Assembly (NCBI RefSeq): GCF_040954645.1
Contig: NC_092808.1
Location: 84,947,389-85,011,388 of the forward strand
DNA length: 64,000 nucleotides
Origin: Diabrotica undecimpunctata
Taxonomy: Eukaryota > Arthropoda > Insecta > Coleoptera > Chrysomelidae
Direction: 5' to 3'
Shown: positions 11,142-23,394 of the stretch, one piece after another
Position numbering within the stretch: the first letter of the stretch is position 1
How the letters are laid out: each line of letters opens with the position of its first letter
Program-made: the position numbers and the translations under genes
Notes under the pieces: generated by a model
The model's input: only the letters and a program-made list of their open reading frames with translations
Told to the model about the DNA's origin: nothing
The model's database searches: none

Positions 11142-11220
11142 ATGACTAAAACATCAGAAGAACATACAGAATATGTTCCCTCCAAACTACTTACAAATAT
11201 ATTTCAACTGGATGTTTTAG
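11142..11220 (+). CDS. PSMG4: PSMG4 exon 1 (inferred)
   Basis: It starts aaaATGACT and encodes MTKTSEEHTEYVPSKLLTNI and six more residues, ending in phase 1 before gtattg. It is the only upstream frame I found whose phase restores the conserved ERKITCQVIK join. It has no independent motif, so a different first exon remains possible. Confidence 0.6.
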
Positions 11221-12992
11221 GTATTGTAATAAATTTATGAAAACAATTAATAGTTTTTGAAACGTAAACATCTGTGCCTTGTTGCCATTGGGATATTTTT
11301 TATTTGTAATTATCCTCATCAAAGATGCAAGGTTATTAACGGAATAATTTTGTGTAGTGTGGTCTAATTTACATTTAAGTTGTCCTTAGTTATATAGAAA
11401 ATTATTCTTTAGACTGAAGTATTCTGTTTTGTTTCAATTTATCTCCAACCTTAGAAGCAGTATTTTTCAATGTTATATCAAAGAATATAGACGCTTCTAT
11501 ATTCTTTGGTTATATTGCCTTTCATAAATCACACTCATCAGCTAATAATGTCCAAATTGGCCAAAAAAAGACATGGTCTGCTTGGTTTAATTTCAGTTGG
11601 CTTATAGCCTTCTCTACTTAAATAAGGCTATAAGCCAAGGTCATAAGACTTATAGCCTTATGACTTAGATTGCACGAAAGAAAGATAGAACACTTTGTCA
11701 ATAATATCTTTTTTCAAAGATATCTGTCAAAGATTGATTAATAAACTTTACATTTATATTACCTACTGCAGTATATTAAGGTTTTAACTCCAAATTCAAT
11801 CAACATGCATGGATTTTCTTGAATTTTTAACAGTAAGTAAGGAATACCTTAACAAGCAAAATCTACCTCATGCCCAAGTGTGGTTTTACCTTGGAGGTGA
11901 AATACACCCTAACTGGTTGGAACCTTTATATTGAAAATATCCTGAAGAATCCATAGGTAAAAAATGTCCTATGATTTTTTTTTGAAAAATCAAATACTTT
12001 TAGACTTATTTGTGATTGAAAATTTCAATTTTTCGTATGTTTTATATGAGATATGGAAAAATAAGGTTATTTCCTAGTACATAAGTACAAAACTATTGAG
12101 ATATGTAAAATTTGCTATACATATAGAACTTAATTTGCTGAATTGTTGCTATATAGAACTGCATATAGAGAATATGAAACAATTCTACCCCAAGATAAAA
12201 GCATACTTTAACATAATAAGCTACATTTTGAAGCTTAGGGTAAATAGAGGCTAATTCCTACATTTCATCAAAATTGAGGCTGGTTGATGGAAATTTGAGG
12301 TTATACCTAATATATTTTTACCATTGTACACTGGACTGTATATAATTTAAAATTGTTGCGAATCTTATAAGCTTTGAGATGGCTAAAATCCTCCATCTCT
12401 CTATAGAGGTTAAATTGTTTTGTTTCAATATAAGTGGTGGAAGTATGTAGTGTATACAGTATTTTACCAAAAAACTTGTTGGCTAGTTGGCTTCTTTTAC
12501 AGTTTTGGTTATATGTAATAGGTAATATTTTAATTTGAGACAAACAATATATTGCAATGGTACAGTTTTTTTTAAGTATCTATTCACTTAATAAGCAATA
12601 TTGTAATTAAAGTTCTAATCATATTCTTCATTTCATATCTTTCTATTCCATTCAACTGATCTTTTTTTTATATATATCTTTTAGAAAGAAAAATAACATG
12701 CCAAGTAATTAAAATGAAGGACTCTGTTATTATATATGTAAACGAAAATGATGCACCTGAATTTAGTAATTTAGCATTAGCCATGAAGGATCGCTACAGT
12801 AGTGAACCAATTAGTACTGTTCTAGTGGGTGACTTCAGTGAAGATTTTTCAAAAAATACCACTTCTAAATTATGTAAAAAGTTGAATAAGGTGGTTTTTT
12901 TAAGTTGCAATGTAAGTCAAGATAGGCTGTTAATGCCACTTTTGGAAAAACAAATATATGAAAAAATTAAGAGTTCTCCAGATATGTTTTAA
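11142..12992 (+). CDS. PSMG4: Proteasome assembly chaperone 4 (PSMG4), two exons
   Basis: PSMG4 (PAC4, yeast Poc4) pairs with PAC3 and helps build the 20S proteasome alpha ring. Exon 1 is 11142-11220 (26 codons plus one base) and exon 2 is 12685-12992. Joined as GTTTTAG plus AAAGA they give an uninterrupted 128-residue protein, close to the human length of 123. Conserved blocks are ITCQVIKMKDSVIIYV (about residues 30-45), APEFSNLALAMKDRY (50-64), PISTVLVGD and, at the end, LEKQIYEKIKSSPDMF. The donor is the weaker gtattg; the acceptor atcttttag is good. The assignment of exon 2 is firm. Exon 1 rests on phase, length and position, since its N-terminal sequence is poorly conserved. An AATAAA follows at 13021. 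Confidence 0.9.
11476..11509. repeat. Perfect hairpin in PSMG4 intron
   Basis: caaagaatataga - cgct - tctatattctttg: a 13-bp perfect inverted repeat with a 4-base loop, lying in the single intron of PSMG4. Confidence 0.8.
11594..11666. repeat. Pair of adjacent hairpins in PSMG4 intron
   Basis: ttggcttatagcctt pairs with aaggctataagccaa across a loop of about 12 bases. It is followed at once by gtcataag...cttatgac. They share the cttatagcc core and look like one fold-back remnant rather than regulatory RNA. Confidence 0.7.
12685..12992 (+). CDS. PSMG4: PSMG4 exon 2
   Basis: It follows an atatatcttttag acceptor at 12684. The frame is open upstream of the internal ATG at 12714, where RKITCQVIK is conserved in the family, so 12714 is not the real start. 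Stop TAA at 12990-12992. Confidence 0.92.
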
Positions 12993-13020
12993 TGTTAATA
13001 TAATTTATTTAATTTTTATG

Positions 13021-13026
13021 AATAAA
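13021..13026 (+). terminator. PSMG4 polyadenylation signal
   Basis: AATAAA 29 bp after the PSMG4 stop codon, in a plausible position for cleavage near 13040. Confidence 0.65.
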
Positions 13027-13029
13027 AAC

Positions 13030-13640
13030 TCAAACAATCAGTCTAAGTATTTGTCTCATTATTATGTACTCTTTTTTATTTGATATTTATTTGTTTGTTT
13101 ATATCATTGATACTATTTTTGATCTAGATATTTAATCTTTCACCACAATCACATGCAAGCATTGAATTATGGGCTGCAAGATATATCATTGTGAATCGTC
13201 AACAGGGGAAATATTAGTTTCTCGATATAGTACCACTTAAAAAAGAGTTTATAAACGGGTTAATGATTGAAAGATTTAAGAAAATTGTTGGATAATAAAT
13301 TATCATATAAACTAACAATCATCATCATTATCTTTTCCTTTATCCCTATGTGGGATCTGCTTATCAAAAAATTTCTCCATAAATTTATATGTGTGTGACA
13401 TACTAATATCATCCCCCTTTAATGTTGTGTCCTGCCTAAGTGTCTTCCTTGGCTGTGCTCTCCTACACCTTGCGGGAACTACCAGATCAAAGATTCTTTA
13501 TAGTGGGAGATTGTACTACATTGAACATGCTCGAACCATCTTAACCTACACTTTCTCATTTTGGTATTAATTAGTGCAACCAATAAACTTCCTCTAATGT
13601 ACTAATTCTTAATTTTATCCTTTTTTTGGACCATTAGTCA
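13030..13640. other. Repeat-like sequence, not assigned
   Basis: The stretch 13325-13600 (tatccctatgtgggatctgc..., ctacaccttgcgggaacta...) has the less AT-rich character of an old LINE. I could not place it in a family or frame. Confidence 0.3.
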
Positions 13641-14068
13641 GGAAATAAGGAAGATTGTAATAACTATCCGGGTATAACTGTTACGAGCATGCTTAGCAGA
13701 TTATATGGGAGAATTATAAAAGAACGTATATGCGAAGAATACCGTCCTTTTGAATCAGAAGAACAAAACAGATTCAGAGCAGGATGATCCACAATAGATA
13801 GTATTTTCTGCTTATCCCAAATACTCGAGAAAAGAACACTGAAGTCTCGAGAAGTGCATTTAATTTTAGTAGATTTAACAAAAGCATATGACACCGTGCC
13901 TGTTACACTTGTGGGAAGTATTGGAGAAAACCAGTATCAGCGTTCCACTAATCGCCGCTATTAAAGATCTAACAACACAATATCAGAAGTTAAAATAGGA
14001 AATAAGGTTTCTAATGGTTTTCAGGTAACAAAAGGACTGAAGCAAGGTTGTTTATCTCCCATACTATT
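13641..14068 (+). pseudogene. LINE reverse transcriptase fragment (RTE-like)
   Basis: Translation gives YPGITVTSMLSRLYGRIIKERI, EEQNRFRAG, REVHLILVDLTKAYDTVP (RT block with a catalytic Asp) and [14 protein letters not shown] (RT block 4), with a few stops and shifts. The order matches RT blocks of insect RTE-like LINEs. The frame runs straight into the TA array at 14070, just before the YADD block. Confidence 0.8.
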
Positions 14069-15598
<1,530 letters not shown>

Positions 15599-15755
15599 AG
15601 TTAGTTACTCAAATTTTGTAAGAATATGAATGAATGTTACCTCATCATGTGGCTAGTTCCAAATATTATATTGACGTAAGTATAACCACATTTTCATTTT
15701 AATAGTCAAAATTTTACTCCTTTTGTTTTCATTTGTAAGTGGTTATACTTTTGGG

Positions 15756-15800
15756 TTTTTCACTGAGTATGATCTGATAGGATCGAAAACGTTCTAAAAA
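15756..15800 (+). ncRNA. Decayed hammerhead-like motif
   Basis: TTTTTCA / CTGAGTA / T / GATC-TGATAG-GATC / GAAA / palindrome AACGTT / C / TAAAAA. Stem I pairs with one mismatch. The core base equivalent to the essential G of CUGANGA is T, so it is probably inactive. The architecture equals that of the Penelope hammerheads at 4.6 kb, and the flanking sequence looks like a Penelope tail. Confidence 0.45.
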
Positions 15801-15894
15801 TTTAAAAATCCACCTTGGATAATTTTTAAAAATTTTAACAATAAATAAGTTTTTACTTTATTCTAAGTTTTTTTAACTAAAAAAGAATGTAGCA

Positions 15895-18130
15895 TTTGTT
15901 TGGGAACCGGTGCAAAACCAGGCTTATGAAACTCTTAAAAGATTGCTTACGCCAGCTTCTATCCTTCAACATGCCACTTAACTTAACTCACATCCTATAA
16001 CCTATAACCAGAGAACAGCTATAACCCTTACAACTTACATTTTTATTCTGGTCTGGTGTAGTTCAAAAAGAATAAAGTAGGTGGTGCTCAGTTCGTTTGG
16101 ATTAAAGAAAATGGTATTATAATGAAAATTATTATAATAATTATAAATTATCGGTACAGCTAATGCTAATGATACCTACAGCTAAGATATATATTTTTCA
16201 TATTTTAAATCGTATAAATAACATACATTTTTTATATTTGAAATAAACACGAACACAAGGAGTCAGTGAAGAGGGCTTTAGTAGATTTCCGTTTATATAT
16301 GGCATTAGGCATTGAATATTTCAGCCAATAATGTAGCATTCCCAAAACAAAGAAAATAAACTCAACATACAGTCAAGCAAGAATAAGATGAACTCCTCTC
16401 AAAAACGTAAGATCTTGACGAATAATTAAAATCCAATAAGCGAGACAGTAAAACATTGATGCCAGAAAATTAGAAAAGCAAATAATCGAAGGAGTGAAGC
16501 ACCGTGGCTACTACAGCACAACAAAAACCAATATTAGACAAATACAACGCACTGATCAAACAACGAAAAAACGAAACAAACGAAACTTAAATATGGCTAA
16601 TATGCTGAAATAAAAAAGCAGTGAAATCGAAAACTAACAACCAAGAAATAATTCAGAATCTTCAACTAAGTCGACGTAACTACCCAGGATAAAGACATGC
16701 TGGAAGATGTGTACAGCCATTGTAACACCTACTACACCTACCCTGAACGATGTAAGAGATACACATTCCAGAAACAACAAGCGTGCAGGACTAATAGGCA
16801 CACAAGACAATCATCTTTATTCAGACAAGCAGAAATAAAAATTAGAATAAAATAGTCATTATAATTAAAAAACTTAATATAGGAACACCGATTCTCTATC
16901 TAGAAGGTTCCCACTGCAACAAAACAAAATCCAAGAAAGCAGCAGTGACAAGAACAGCGGTAGTAAACGAGGAGTGGAGGCCTACTAAGGTCAGTAGTTA
17001 AAACCTTTTGGACCCAGTGTGACTTTTTCTCATGGAAGACGGCTTGCTTAAACGAGTACTGGAAAATGACGATGGTTCTGGGAAGAGAACTCAGTTGGTT
17101 ATTCCAAAGGGCAGAGTAGCCAAAGTAGTTCGTCAGTTAAACCACAGCATTAGAAGAACATGCCAGTGTAAAGAAAACCCTTCAGAGAATTCGGGAATGG
17201 TTTTATTAAATGAATAGTTTTGGCAACGTAGAGGACCGGTATAAGAAATGTACTATCTATATCACGAGTAACGGATCTTCATGAAAAAGGAAGGCTACTA
17301 TGAGACAATACAATGTTGGAAGTCTGCTTGAAAAAAGGGTTGTACATTGCTGGGGAATTTCCAGGAAGTGAAAATGGGTGCAAGTACATATTAGTCGTGA
17401 TGGATTACTTCACGAAGTGGATCGAGATCTACGCAATTCCAACCCAGAAGGCTATCATTATTGCGGATGTGTTGATCAGAGAGTACACCAGCCGATTTTG
17501 TGTACCTTTGAAAATTTATAGTTTAAAAGGAAGGAATTTCGAGAGCGATCTATTTCAAGAAATCTGCGGTAGACTAGGCATAAAGAAAACAAGAACTATA
17601 GCCTATCACCCGCAAGGATGGAATGTTAGAGCGAATGAATAAGGCGAATGAATAAGACAGTTGGCAAGAATTTGACAAAAATGCTATCCAATCATCAGCG
17701 AGACTGGGACCAATACCCTCCGTTTTTTACAAGAGACTACAGATCCGCTGTTATTGAGTCAACAGGCAAAACATCAGGAAAAGTCTTATCTGGATGCGAG
17801 GGGCGACTATCTTGTGATCTAGAGTTTGGATGTCGACCTGGAGAAGATGTAGCTGGTGGAGATTATATAAACGATTTACGAAGAAGAATGGATAATATAC
17901 GCGAGTTGGCCCATTCCCATCTTCAGATCGCTAGCGACCAAATGAAGAAACGGTAAGATACTCAGCCGAAAAATCATGTTTTAAAAATAATGTCAAAGTC
18001 TGGTGCTATAATCCAAAGAAGCGAAAAGGTGGTTCTCTCAAGTTGCAGTAGTTCGGGGAAGGTCTATATCTTATAAGGATGACGATTAACGATGTTATCG
18101 AAGTAGATTACAGCGTATATGGAGAAGTGG
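15895..18130 (+). mobile_element. Ty3/gypsy LTR retrotransposon, internal pol remnant
   Basis: A fragment at 15900-15970 reads FVWEPVQNQAYETLKRLLTPASILQ, the RT/RNase H junction block (Q.A...LK..L...P.L). Between 16400 and 17000 the frame is broken. From 17032 come a decayed zinc-binding region and an integrase core, ending near 18130 with linker sequence. I found no flanking LTR pair, gag or protease, and no envelope-type gene. Confidence 0.75.
17032..17956 (+). pseudogene. Gypsy integrase (zinc-binding and core domain), decayed
   Basis: 17032-17217 encodes the HHCC-type zinc-binding lead-in (LIPKGRVAKVVRQLNHS in decayed form). 17313-17642 encodes an integrase core with a YILVVMDYFTKWIEIYAI block carrying the first catalytic Asp. 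It continues with CVPLKIYSLKGRNFESDLFQEICGRLGIKKTRTIAYHPQ, where the usual second-Asp block (SDQG..F) has become SLKGRNF. 17648-17956 continues with VGKNLTKMLSNHQRDWDQYPPF and the conserved RMDNIRELAHSHLQIASDQMK tail. Stops and the altered catalytic site show it is dead. Confidence 0.85.
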
Positions 18131-18200
18131 AAGTAAATTAAGTCCAAGAAGTATTCCCACCTTAAGACCTTAAAGAATTCATGGCTCATATGGAGGTACC

Positions 18201-18554
18201 AGTAAAATAAGTCATGGTATTACCACTGAAGAAAAGCAAGATCTACTAGCACTGACAGATGACCATTCACTGGTTCATACCACTACGACCAGTATTAAAG
18301 ATGCACAAGGATTGGCATCCACGTTTCGAAGGAAGTTTGGTCCAGTTGCAGAACTTCAATGCCAGCTAGCAGCTCTCGGAAAAACTTTGAAACTTCAAGA
18401 TACATTACGTTACTTTTTCTATCTGCTGACAAAACACACTGCTCATGACCAACTCACCTACCAGAATGTATGGAAAACATTACTTCAATTGAAAGGGAAA
18501 GTGTATTGTAAAGAAAAGTCGATGTATAAGTCTGTTGCAATTTGCATGTAATTT
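18201..18554 (+). pseudogene. Macro-domain (OARD1-like ADP-ribosyl hydrolase) fragment
   Basis: Open plus-strand frame with KQDLLALTDDHSLVHTTTTS, GLASTFRRKFGPVAELQCQ and YFFYLLTKHTAHDQLTYQN blocks, ending TLLQLKGK. The order and spacing match small macro-domain proteins of the OARD1/ALC1-like type, where GDLF...SLAHC...GIA..F...FG...L.Q and YLITK...KPTY form the ADP-ribose pocket. The usual GDLF has become QDLL, the HC pair is HT, and the last third (PRIGCGLD region) is missing after 18554. It lies between gypsy integrase sequence and a piggyBac copy. A captured or nested gene fragment is inferred. Absence of an ATG and the altered residues argue against function. Confidence 0.6.
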
Positions 18555-18703
18555 GTGTGTTATATTTTACACTGTTTGATCATTTGTAATCGCACGTTCA
18601 GCGAGTCCAGTTTATCACAGTTCTATAGAGGGTTTAAAAAATGAGTTATGAGAAAAAACAACGTCGAACTCAAATGATTCTAGACGAGATAATCTGATAA
18701 TAA

Positions 18704-20600
18704 ATGCGACGAAAGCAATTTATGCAGCGAAAACTCCGTGTGAAGAAGGTAGTGAAAGCGATACAACGCAAAATTCCTGTGCGAAAACGTAAAAAAGTAC
18801 AACACATGACCAATAAGGACGATGATATTCAAGATTTACTACTGTTCAGAGTAAGTAAAACCAATTTTTATAACGTTTCTAGATTATGTTGATAATGTCA
18901 TTGACGAACTTCCTCACGATAAAGTTTGATCAGAGGCAGAAGGATCTCCACAACCAATTCAAGTTTTAAATTATATCGATAATACGATTGCCACGGTTTT
19001 GGAGCAGTTCACAATTGATGAAGAAGATAACGATGATAAAGATGGTAACGAAAGAATAAGTGGGAACGGCAATATTAATTGGTATATACCAGACGGCAGC
19101 TGCGTAAAACGATTTTCGTTTGTCGAGAAAAAGCCCCATATACTTTACAGTTATCTTGACAAGGGACCATATGAATTCTTCAAACTTTTATTTACAGATG
19201 AAATTATTGCTAATATAGTACAAGACCCCAACAGATAGTTAATGCTGTCATGTAGATGGGATTATGTTCCTACCCAAAAATCACAAATTATTGACATGAG
19301 TAGAAATATTTTTAAATTAATATTACGAGTCATTTATTTCAACAAGAATGAATCTATAGATCTGGATCCCAATGATAGAATAAGAACATTGATGCCTCTT
19401 CTATGTATGCTAAAAAAGAGATATCAAGATGTTATTGTATCAGAAAAAACTATGTGTTGATGAGACAATTGTGCCATTTCGGTGACGATTATCTTTTCGA
19501 CAGTAATCAAAAATAAACGTCATAAATATGGAATCAAAATGTACAAACTATGTTTGAAAGGAGGATACACCTTTGACCTTAACATATACTGCAGGAAAGA
19601 TACTCATCCACTGGGACCACTGGGAGCCTCTGCAGGCGTCGTTTTACATATTGTAACGAAATAGCCACCTCCGATGTGTGGTACGTGTCACAATTCTTAG
19701 AAGGATATGAATCTCAGCGCTGTTATCAGTTAAGTTCGTTGATAAGATATTATCGAGCTGCAAACTTATAAATAAATATATTTACATAAATTAGAACCGC
19801 TCGTTTTATTTAAACACGCTGCAATGTCACACAAAACTCGCTTGAAAAGGGTCGTACGATTTACACCGACAATTTTTTACTCAAGTATTACTTTGGCTCA
19901 TAAGTTTTTGGAACATAAAACACTCCGTTGGAAGAGTTAGACAAAATCGAAAACCTAATTGCAAAGAAGTTGAAAAAGCAAAATTACAGAAAGGTGAAAT
20001 ATATGCCAGAGAAAGTGATATGAGAGTGTTGATGTTAAAGTGGAAAGACAACCGCGAGGTGTTGACAGCACCAAACAGACTGACACTATGAAAATTTAAA
20101 AATAAATGGTGAAATAATGTAGACAACCCTGAACTTATAGTCGAGTACAATAAGTCAGAAGCGTTCCTATAACTTTCATATCAAATACAATCTTACAATC
20201 ATTCATTCAGGAAAGTGATTAAGTGGAAAACTGATCTTTGAGGAGCTAATTTTGGGAACTACAGTTGTAAATGTCTATATTCTACATCAAGAAGTAACAA
20301 AGGCCAAGATGTCAACTACCAAGTTCAAAGAACATATTCTCGAAGCTATATTCTTTCCATACACAGCGCCACAGGAAAGAGCCTCAAGAAATCACAAACT
20401 TGAGAGTGTGGTATATATGGTATGGTATGTATATACAAAAAATTGTTTTGTGGTATATTACCACCAAATATCACAAAAATGCGACATAAAACTGCCTCCA
20501 ATAAGACTCGTCGGTCCACCTGGAAATGTATTGCGTGTAATAAACATTATTATATTTTTTGCTTCTTTGTAGTCCATTCTGTCAACATAATAAATATGTT
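18704..20600 (+). pseudogene. piggyBac-like transposase, broken
   Basis: Blocks appear in piggyBac order across several frames: an acidic N-terminus (18999-19060), FFKLLFTDEIIANIVQDPNR (19180-19238), then KNKRHKYGIKMYKLCLKGGYT (19507-19570). After an insertion come LKRGRTIYTDNF (19840-19875, catalytic Asp block), KLQKGEIYARES and MLKWKDNREVLTAPN (19970-20080). EELILGTTVVNVYIL (20240-20285) and a Cys/His-rich tail resembling the CRD zinc finger (KCIACNKHYY, to about 20590) complete it. At least five frame changes or stops are needed, so it is inactive. Confidence 0.85.
19652..19831. mobile_element. Possible short solo LTR inserted in the piggyBac frame
   Basis: A 180-bp segment with TG...CA ends (tgtaacg...tgtcaca), a TATA-like and AATAAA-like core (cttataaataaat) and a gtttatt-type tail splits the transposase between VLHIVTK and TRLKRGRTIYTDN. 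I could not find a clean target-site duplication. Confidence 0.35.
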
Positions 20601-20984
20601 ATAGTTTAACAAATTTTGTTGTTAATTTAAAGTCTATATTGTATTTTCTTTATATAATGTGTTTAATTTTTTTCTTATAAACAAATTTCCAAAGCATATA
20701 CAATTTTCTCACGATATAGGAATAAAAGTAACCTATCCGCATATACTGAGTTCTTTGGTAACCGAAACTTGAAATTCCGGGGATGTGAGTGATTTCGATT
20801 TGCCAGGCCAGATATTTATTACTCCCCCCATAGCAACCGAAGTATGATAAAAATGCCACGCCACAAAATACATTGGAACAGCATGCGGTATAACTATTGT
20901 GCCACAGAATTTAAACTAATTTTTTAGTGTGGTACACCGTCAATGCCGCGTGGCGATTAAGGTGTTAAAAATATATTCAGGTAT

Positions 20985-22285
20985 ATCAGTTCAATACTAG
21001 TTTAATTATTTTAGTTTTATCCTTTCTCCATCTCTTTTATCTCTTAAATAACTATGAACACCTATTTAGGTAGCTAAGTTTCAAATTTCTTAAAATAGTA
21101 TTTTTCTATTTTTAAAAAGTCTTTTAAAACTGATCGCTCAAACGCTTAAACCATCGCTTTATCTTTTACTAGCTCATATTTTTTCCACCCTCGTTGAAGC
21201 TGACATAAAGACCTCAGATGTAAAAAACAGTGCATGTTTTCAACACTTCAGCTGCACATAATTCTTGCCAATTAAGAGATGACAAATTGTTTATTTTGTG
21301 TTGGTTGTGTCGACCCACGGATTTGGACGTTTATAGGGGTCAATTCCCAATTCGACAATTATCTCTTTGTTTCTTACCTTCTCATGAACTCCTCAATCCG
21401 GAGGGTTATTGTTTAACTGTTTAGGGATATTTACACTTCAACAGTATCTACGAAGTGCGCGAATATTTTAGTATTTTTATTGTTTTACTCAGATATTTTT
21501 TCATTAATCATTTTTATGCTTATATTTTTGTTCTTTCCTAAAGTTAAATATTTTATTCTAAAAATATGGAGTATATGTCATATTATTGTTTATAAAAAGA
21601 ATTAAGTAGTTTATCATAAAATATTATTAGTACTTATTTTAGTTATTTCAGTTTTATTTGCTTATTGAATGATCTAGATTTTCTATAGAAATTGGCTGAT
21701 TACATCACAATCTACAGGGTGTTTCAGGTACACCGCACATTATACTTATCTCTGACAATGATTACACCTGATATCTGAAAATTTTTACTTTCGCATAACT
21801 GTTGATCTACAGGTCTAAAATATTTACAGTTTAATATAAATCCCTTTAAAACTGAAAGTCATCATCAACTTATAGTATGTATAGTTTCATATAGCATATA
21901 AAACGTACAGGTTTAGGTACTCACTATAGATAAACATCAACGTAAAAACTCGTCAAATATCTAGCTGTTGTGATATCCTGAGAAAAACTTATTTCCCTAA
22001 ACCATTGGTATAAGTAACAAGAAAAGTTCTGATAGTCATGATAGACAACCATTTTTCTCAGATTATAAATTTCATTCTGCTCTCACACGTACTATTCTGT
22101 TCTACAATCGCATCTTCCAGTGCATAAAAAAAACTTAAAGTGAATTGTAAATCTTCTAGTGTAATTGGTATATTAAATCATAAATTGATGAAAATATCTA
22201 AAAGAAATACAACATTTTTCAAAACGTTTTCGGTCATATGCATGGTCATGGTTAAAAAAATTTGAGGGTTGTGTTCTTACCCTAG
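20985..22285. other. No gene recognised; mariner-type end at 21712
   Basis: AT-rich. ctacagggtgtttcaggtac at 21712-21731 resembles the outer terminal repeat of Tc1/mariner-type elements (compare 14573), but no transposase lies beside it. Confidence 0.35.
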
Positions 22286-22289
22286 GAAT

Positions 22290-22850
22290 ATCAAATTCTG
22301 TTTTGTGTTTTTTGTATTTTATGCCTGTGTGATGTGTATCGTAGTTGTGGTTGTATAACGTGAGGTGTGTAAAAAAGATTTATGTTTGTGTATTTTGTGT
22401 TGCATATGTATTGTGTATAAATTATAGGTGATATTTTTCCGTCTTCCTATTACTCCGCTATCATTGGTATATTCTTTTCATTATCTTCTTCTTTTAGTAT
22501 TGGCAACCAAAGCCTTCTATATTCTGCTGATGGGTTTGCTATACATTTTTTCTTCGGGATGAGAGCTTTATGATTCTTAATGAATCTTTCCATTGTACTC
22601 TGTGCTCGTTGTCCCAGGCGTATTTGCATATATGGGTTTGTCGAATCTCTGTTGTCTGCTTTTGATGTATGTTTCATGCTCGTTTATCCCTACACTTAGT
22701 GGTTTCTCCCACGTAGAAATTGTTGCAGTCACAGGATACTTTATAGATGCACTTTTTTTTAACTTTCTTGTGCAATGGGTGTGGTTTTGAACGGGATAAA
22801 TTTTAGTGTGTTGGTTGTTCAAGAACGATAAAAAACTGCATCTATAAAAT
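22290..22850 (-). mobile_element. Penelope-like element 3' end (GIY-YIG endonuclease tail), minus copy
   Basis: Minus-strand frames contain SVGINEHETYIKSRQQ, the GIY-YIG region that follows IYK..C.C..FYVGET..PL in Penelope-like proteins. NHKALIPKKK and EYRRLWLPILKEEDNEKNIP follow. The same WLPILKEE tail occurs at 23100-23175, 41330-41400 and 50460-50510. It is frame-broken and forms an inverted repeat with the copy at 22850-23350. Confidence 0.7.
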
Positions 22851-23350
22851 AACCTATGAATGCCACAATTTCTACGTGGAAGAAATCGCAAGACTACTAC
22901 GTGTCAGGATAAACGAGCATGAAACATACTTACATTAAGAACAGAATCTTTGCATTCCAGATATGCCAACATATCTGGAATACTGAGCACAGAGTATAAT
23001 GGAAAGGTGCATCAATAATTATAAAAAAAAAACAGACAAACAAGAAAAAAGAAAAGACGCAGCTCTTATCCTACTTAACGAAGAAAAATCTGAAGCAAAC
23101 CCATCGGAATGTAGAAGGTTTTGGTTGCAAATATTAAAAGGAGAAGACAATGACAAGAATATACCAATAATAGCAAAGTAATGTACAATTTATACACAAT
23201 ACATATCCAACACAAAATACACATATATAAATCTACCTCACACAACTTAATCTACTTAATAAATCTACCTTACACAGCCATAACTACGATACACATTATA
23301 CAGGGGTATAATAAAAAAATAAACACACACAAAACACAATTTAATAACTA
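22850..23350 (+). mobile_element. Penelope-like element 3' end, plus copy
   Basis: Plus-strand translation gives CHNFYVEEIARLLRVRINEHETY, then a shift. MERCINNYKKKTDKQEKRKD and ECRRFWLQILKGEDNDKNIPIIAK (22999-23181) follow, then a non-coding tail matching, in reverse complement, 22300-22440. It is about 80-85% similar to the minus copy by eye. The two lie head to head, a common arrangement for Penelope-like elements. Confidence 0.7.
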
Positions 23351-23394
23351 CATTTAAAATACCAGAAATGAAGAATTTAATATAAAATACAGAA

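Larger units (their letters stand above)
18640..20968 (+). mobile_element. piggyBac-like transposon, inactive
   Basis: Decayed transposase at 18690-20600 followed by about 350 bp and a terminal-repeat-like stretch (ccgcgtggcgattaaggtgttaa, 20945-20968) ending in TTAA, the piggyBac target. A related gccacgcc motif occurs at 20853. The left end was not found with confidence. Confidence 0.6.

Noticed and set aside
11802..11830. Alternative PSMG4 first exon (MDFLEFLT before gtaagt)
   Set aside because: The donor is stronger, but the phase does not fit exon 2 and the peptide is very short.
12714..12992. PSMG4 starting at the ATG at 12714
   Set aside because: Conserved residues (ITCQVIK) lie upstream in frame and a splice acceptor precedes them, so this Met is internal.
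15895..18130. Possible endogenous retrovirus (errantivirus) because of gypsy pol
   Set aside because: No envelope-type frame, LTR pair or gag seen; only decayed pol of a Ty3/gypsy retrotransposon.
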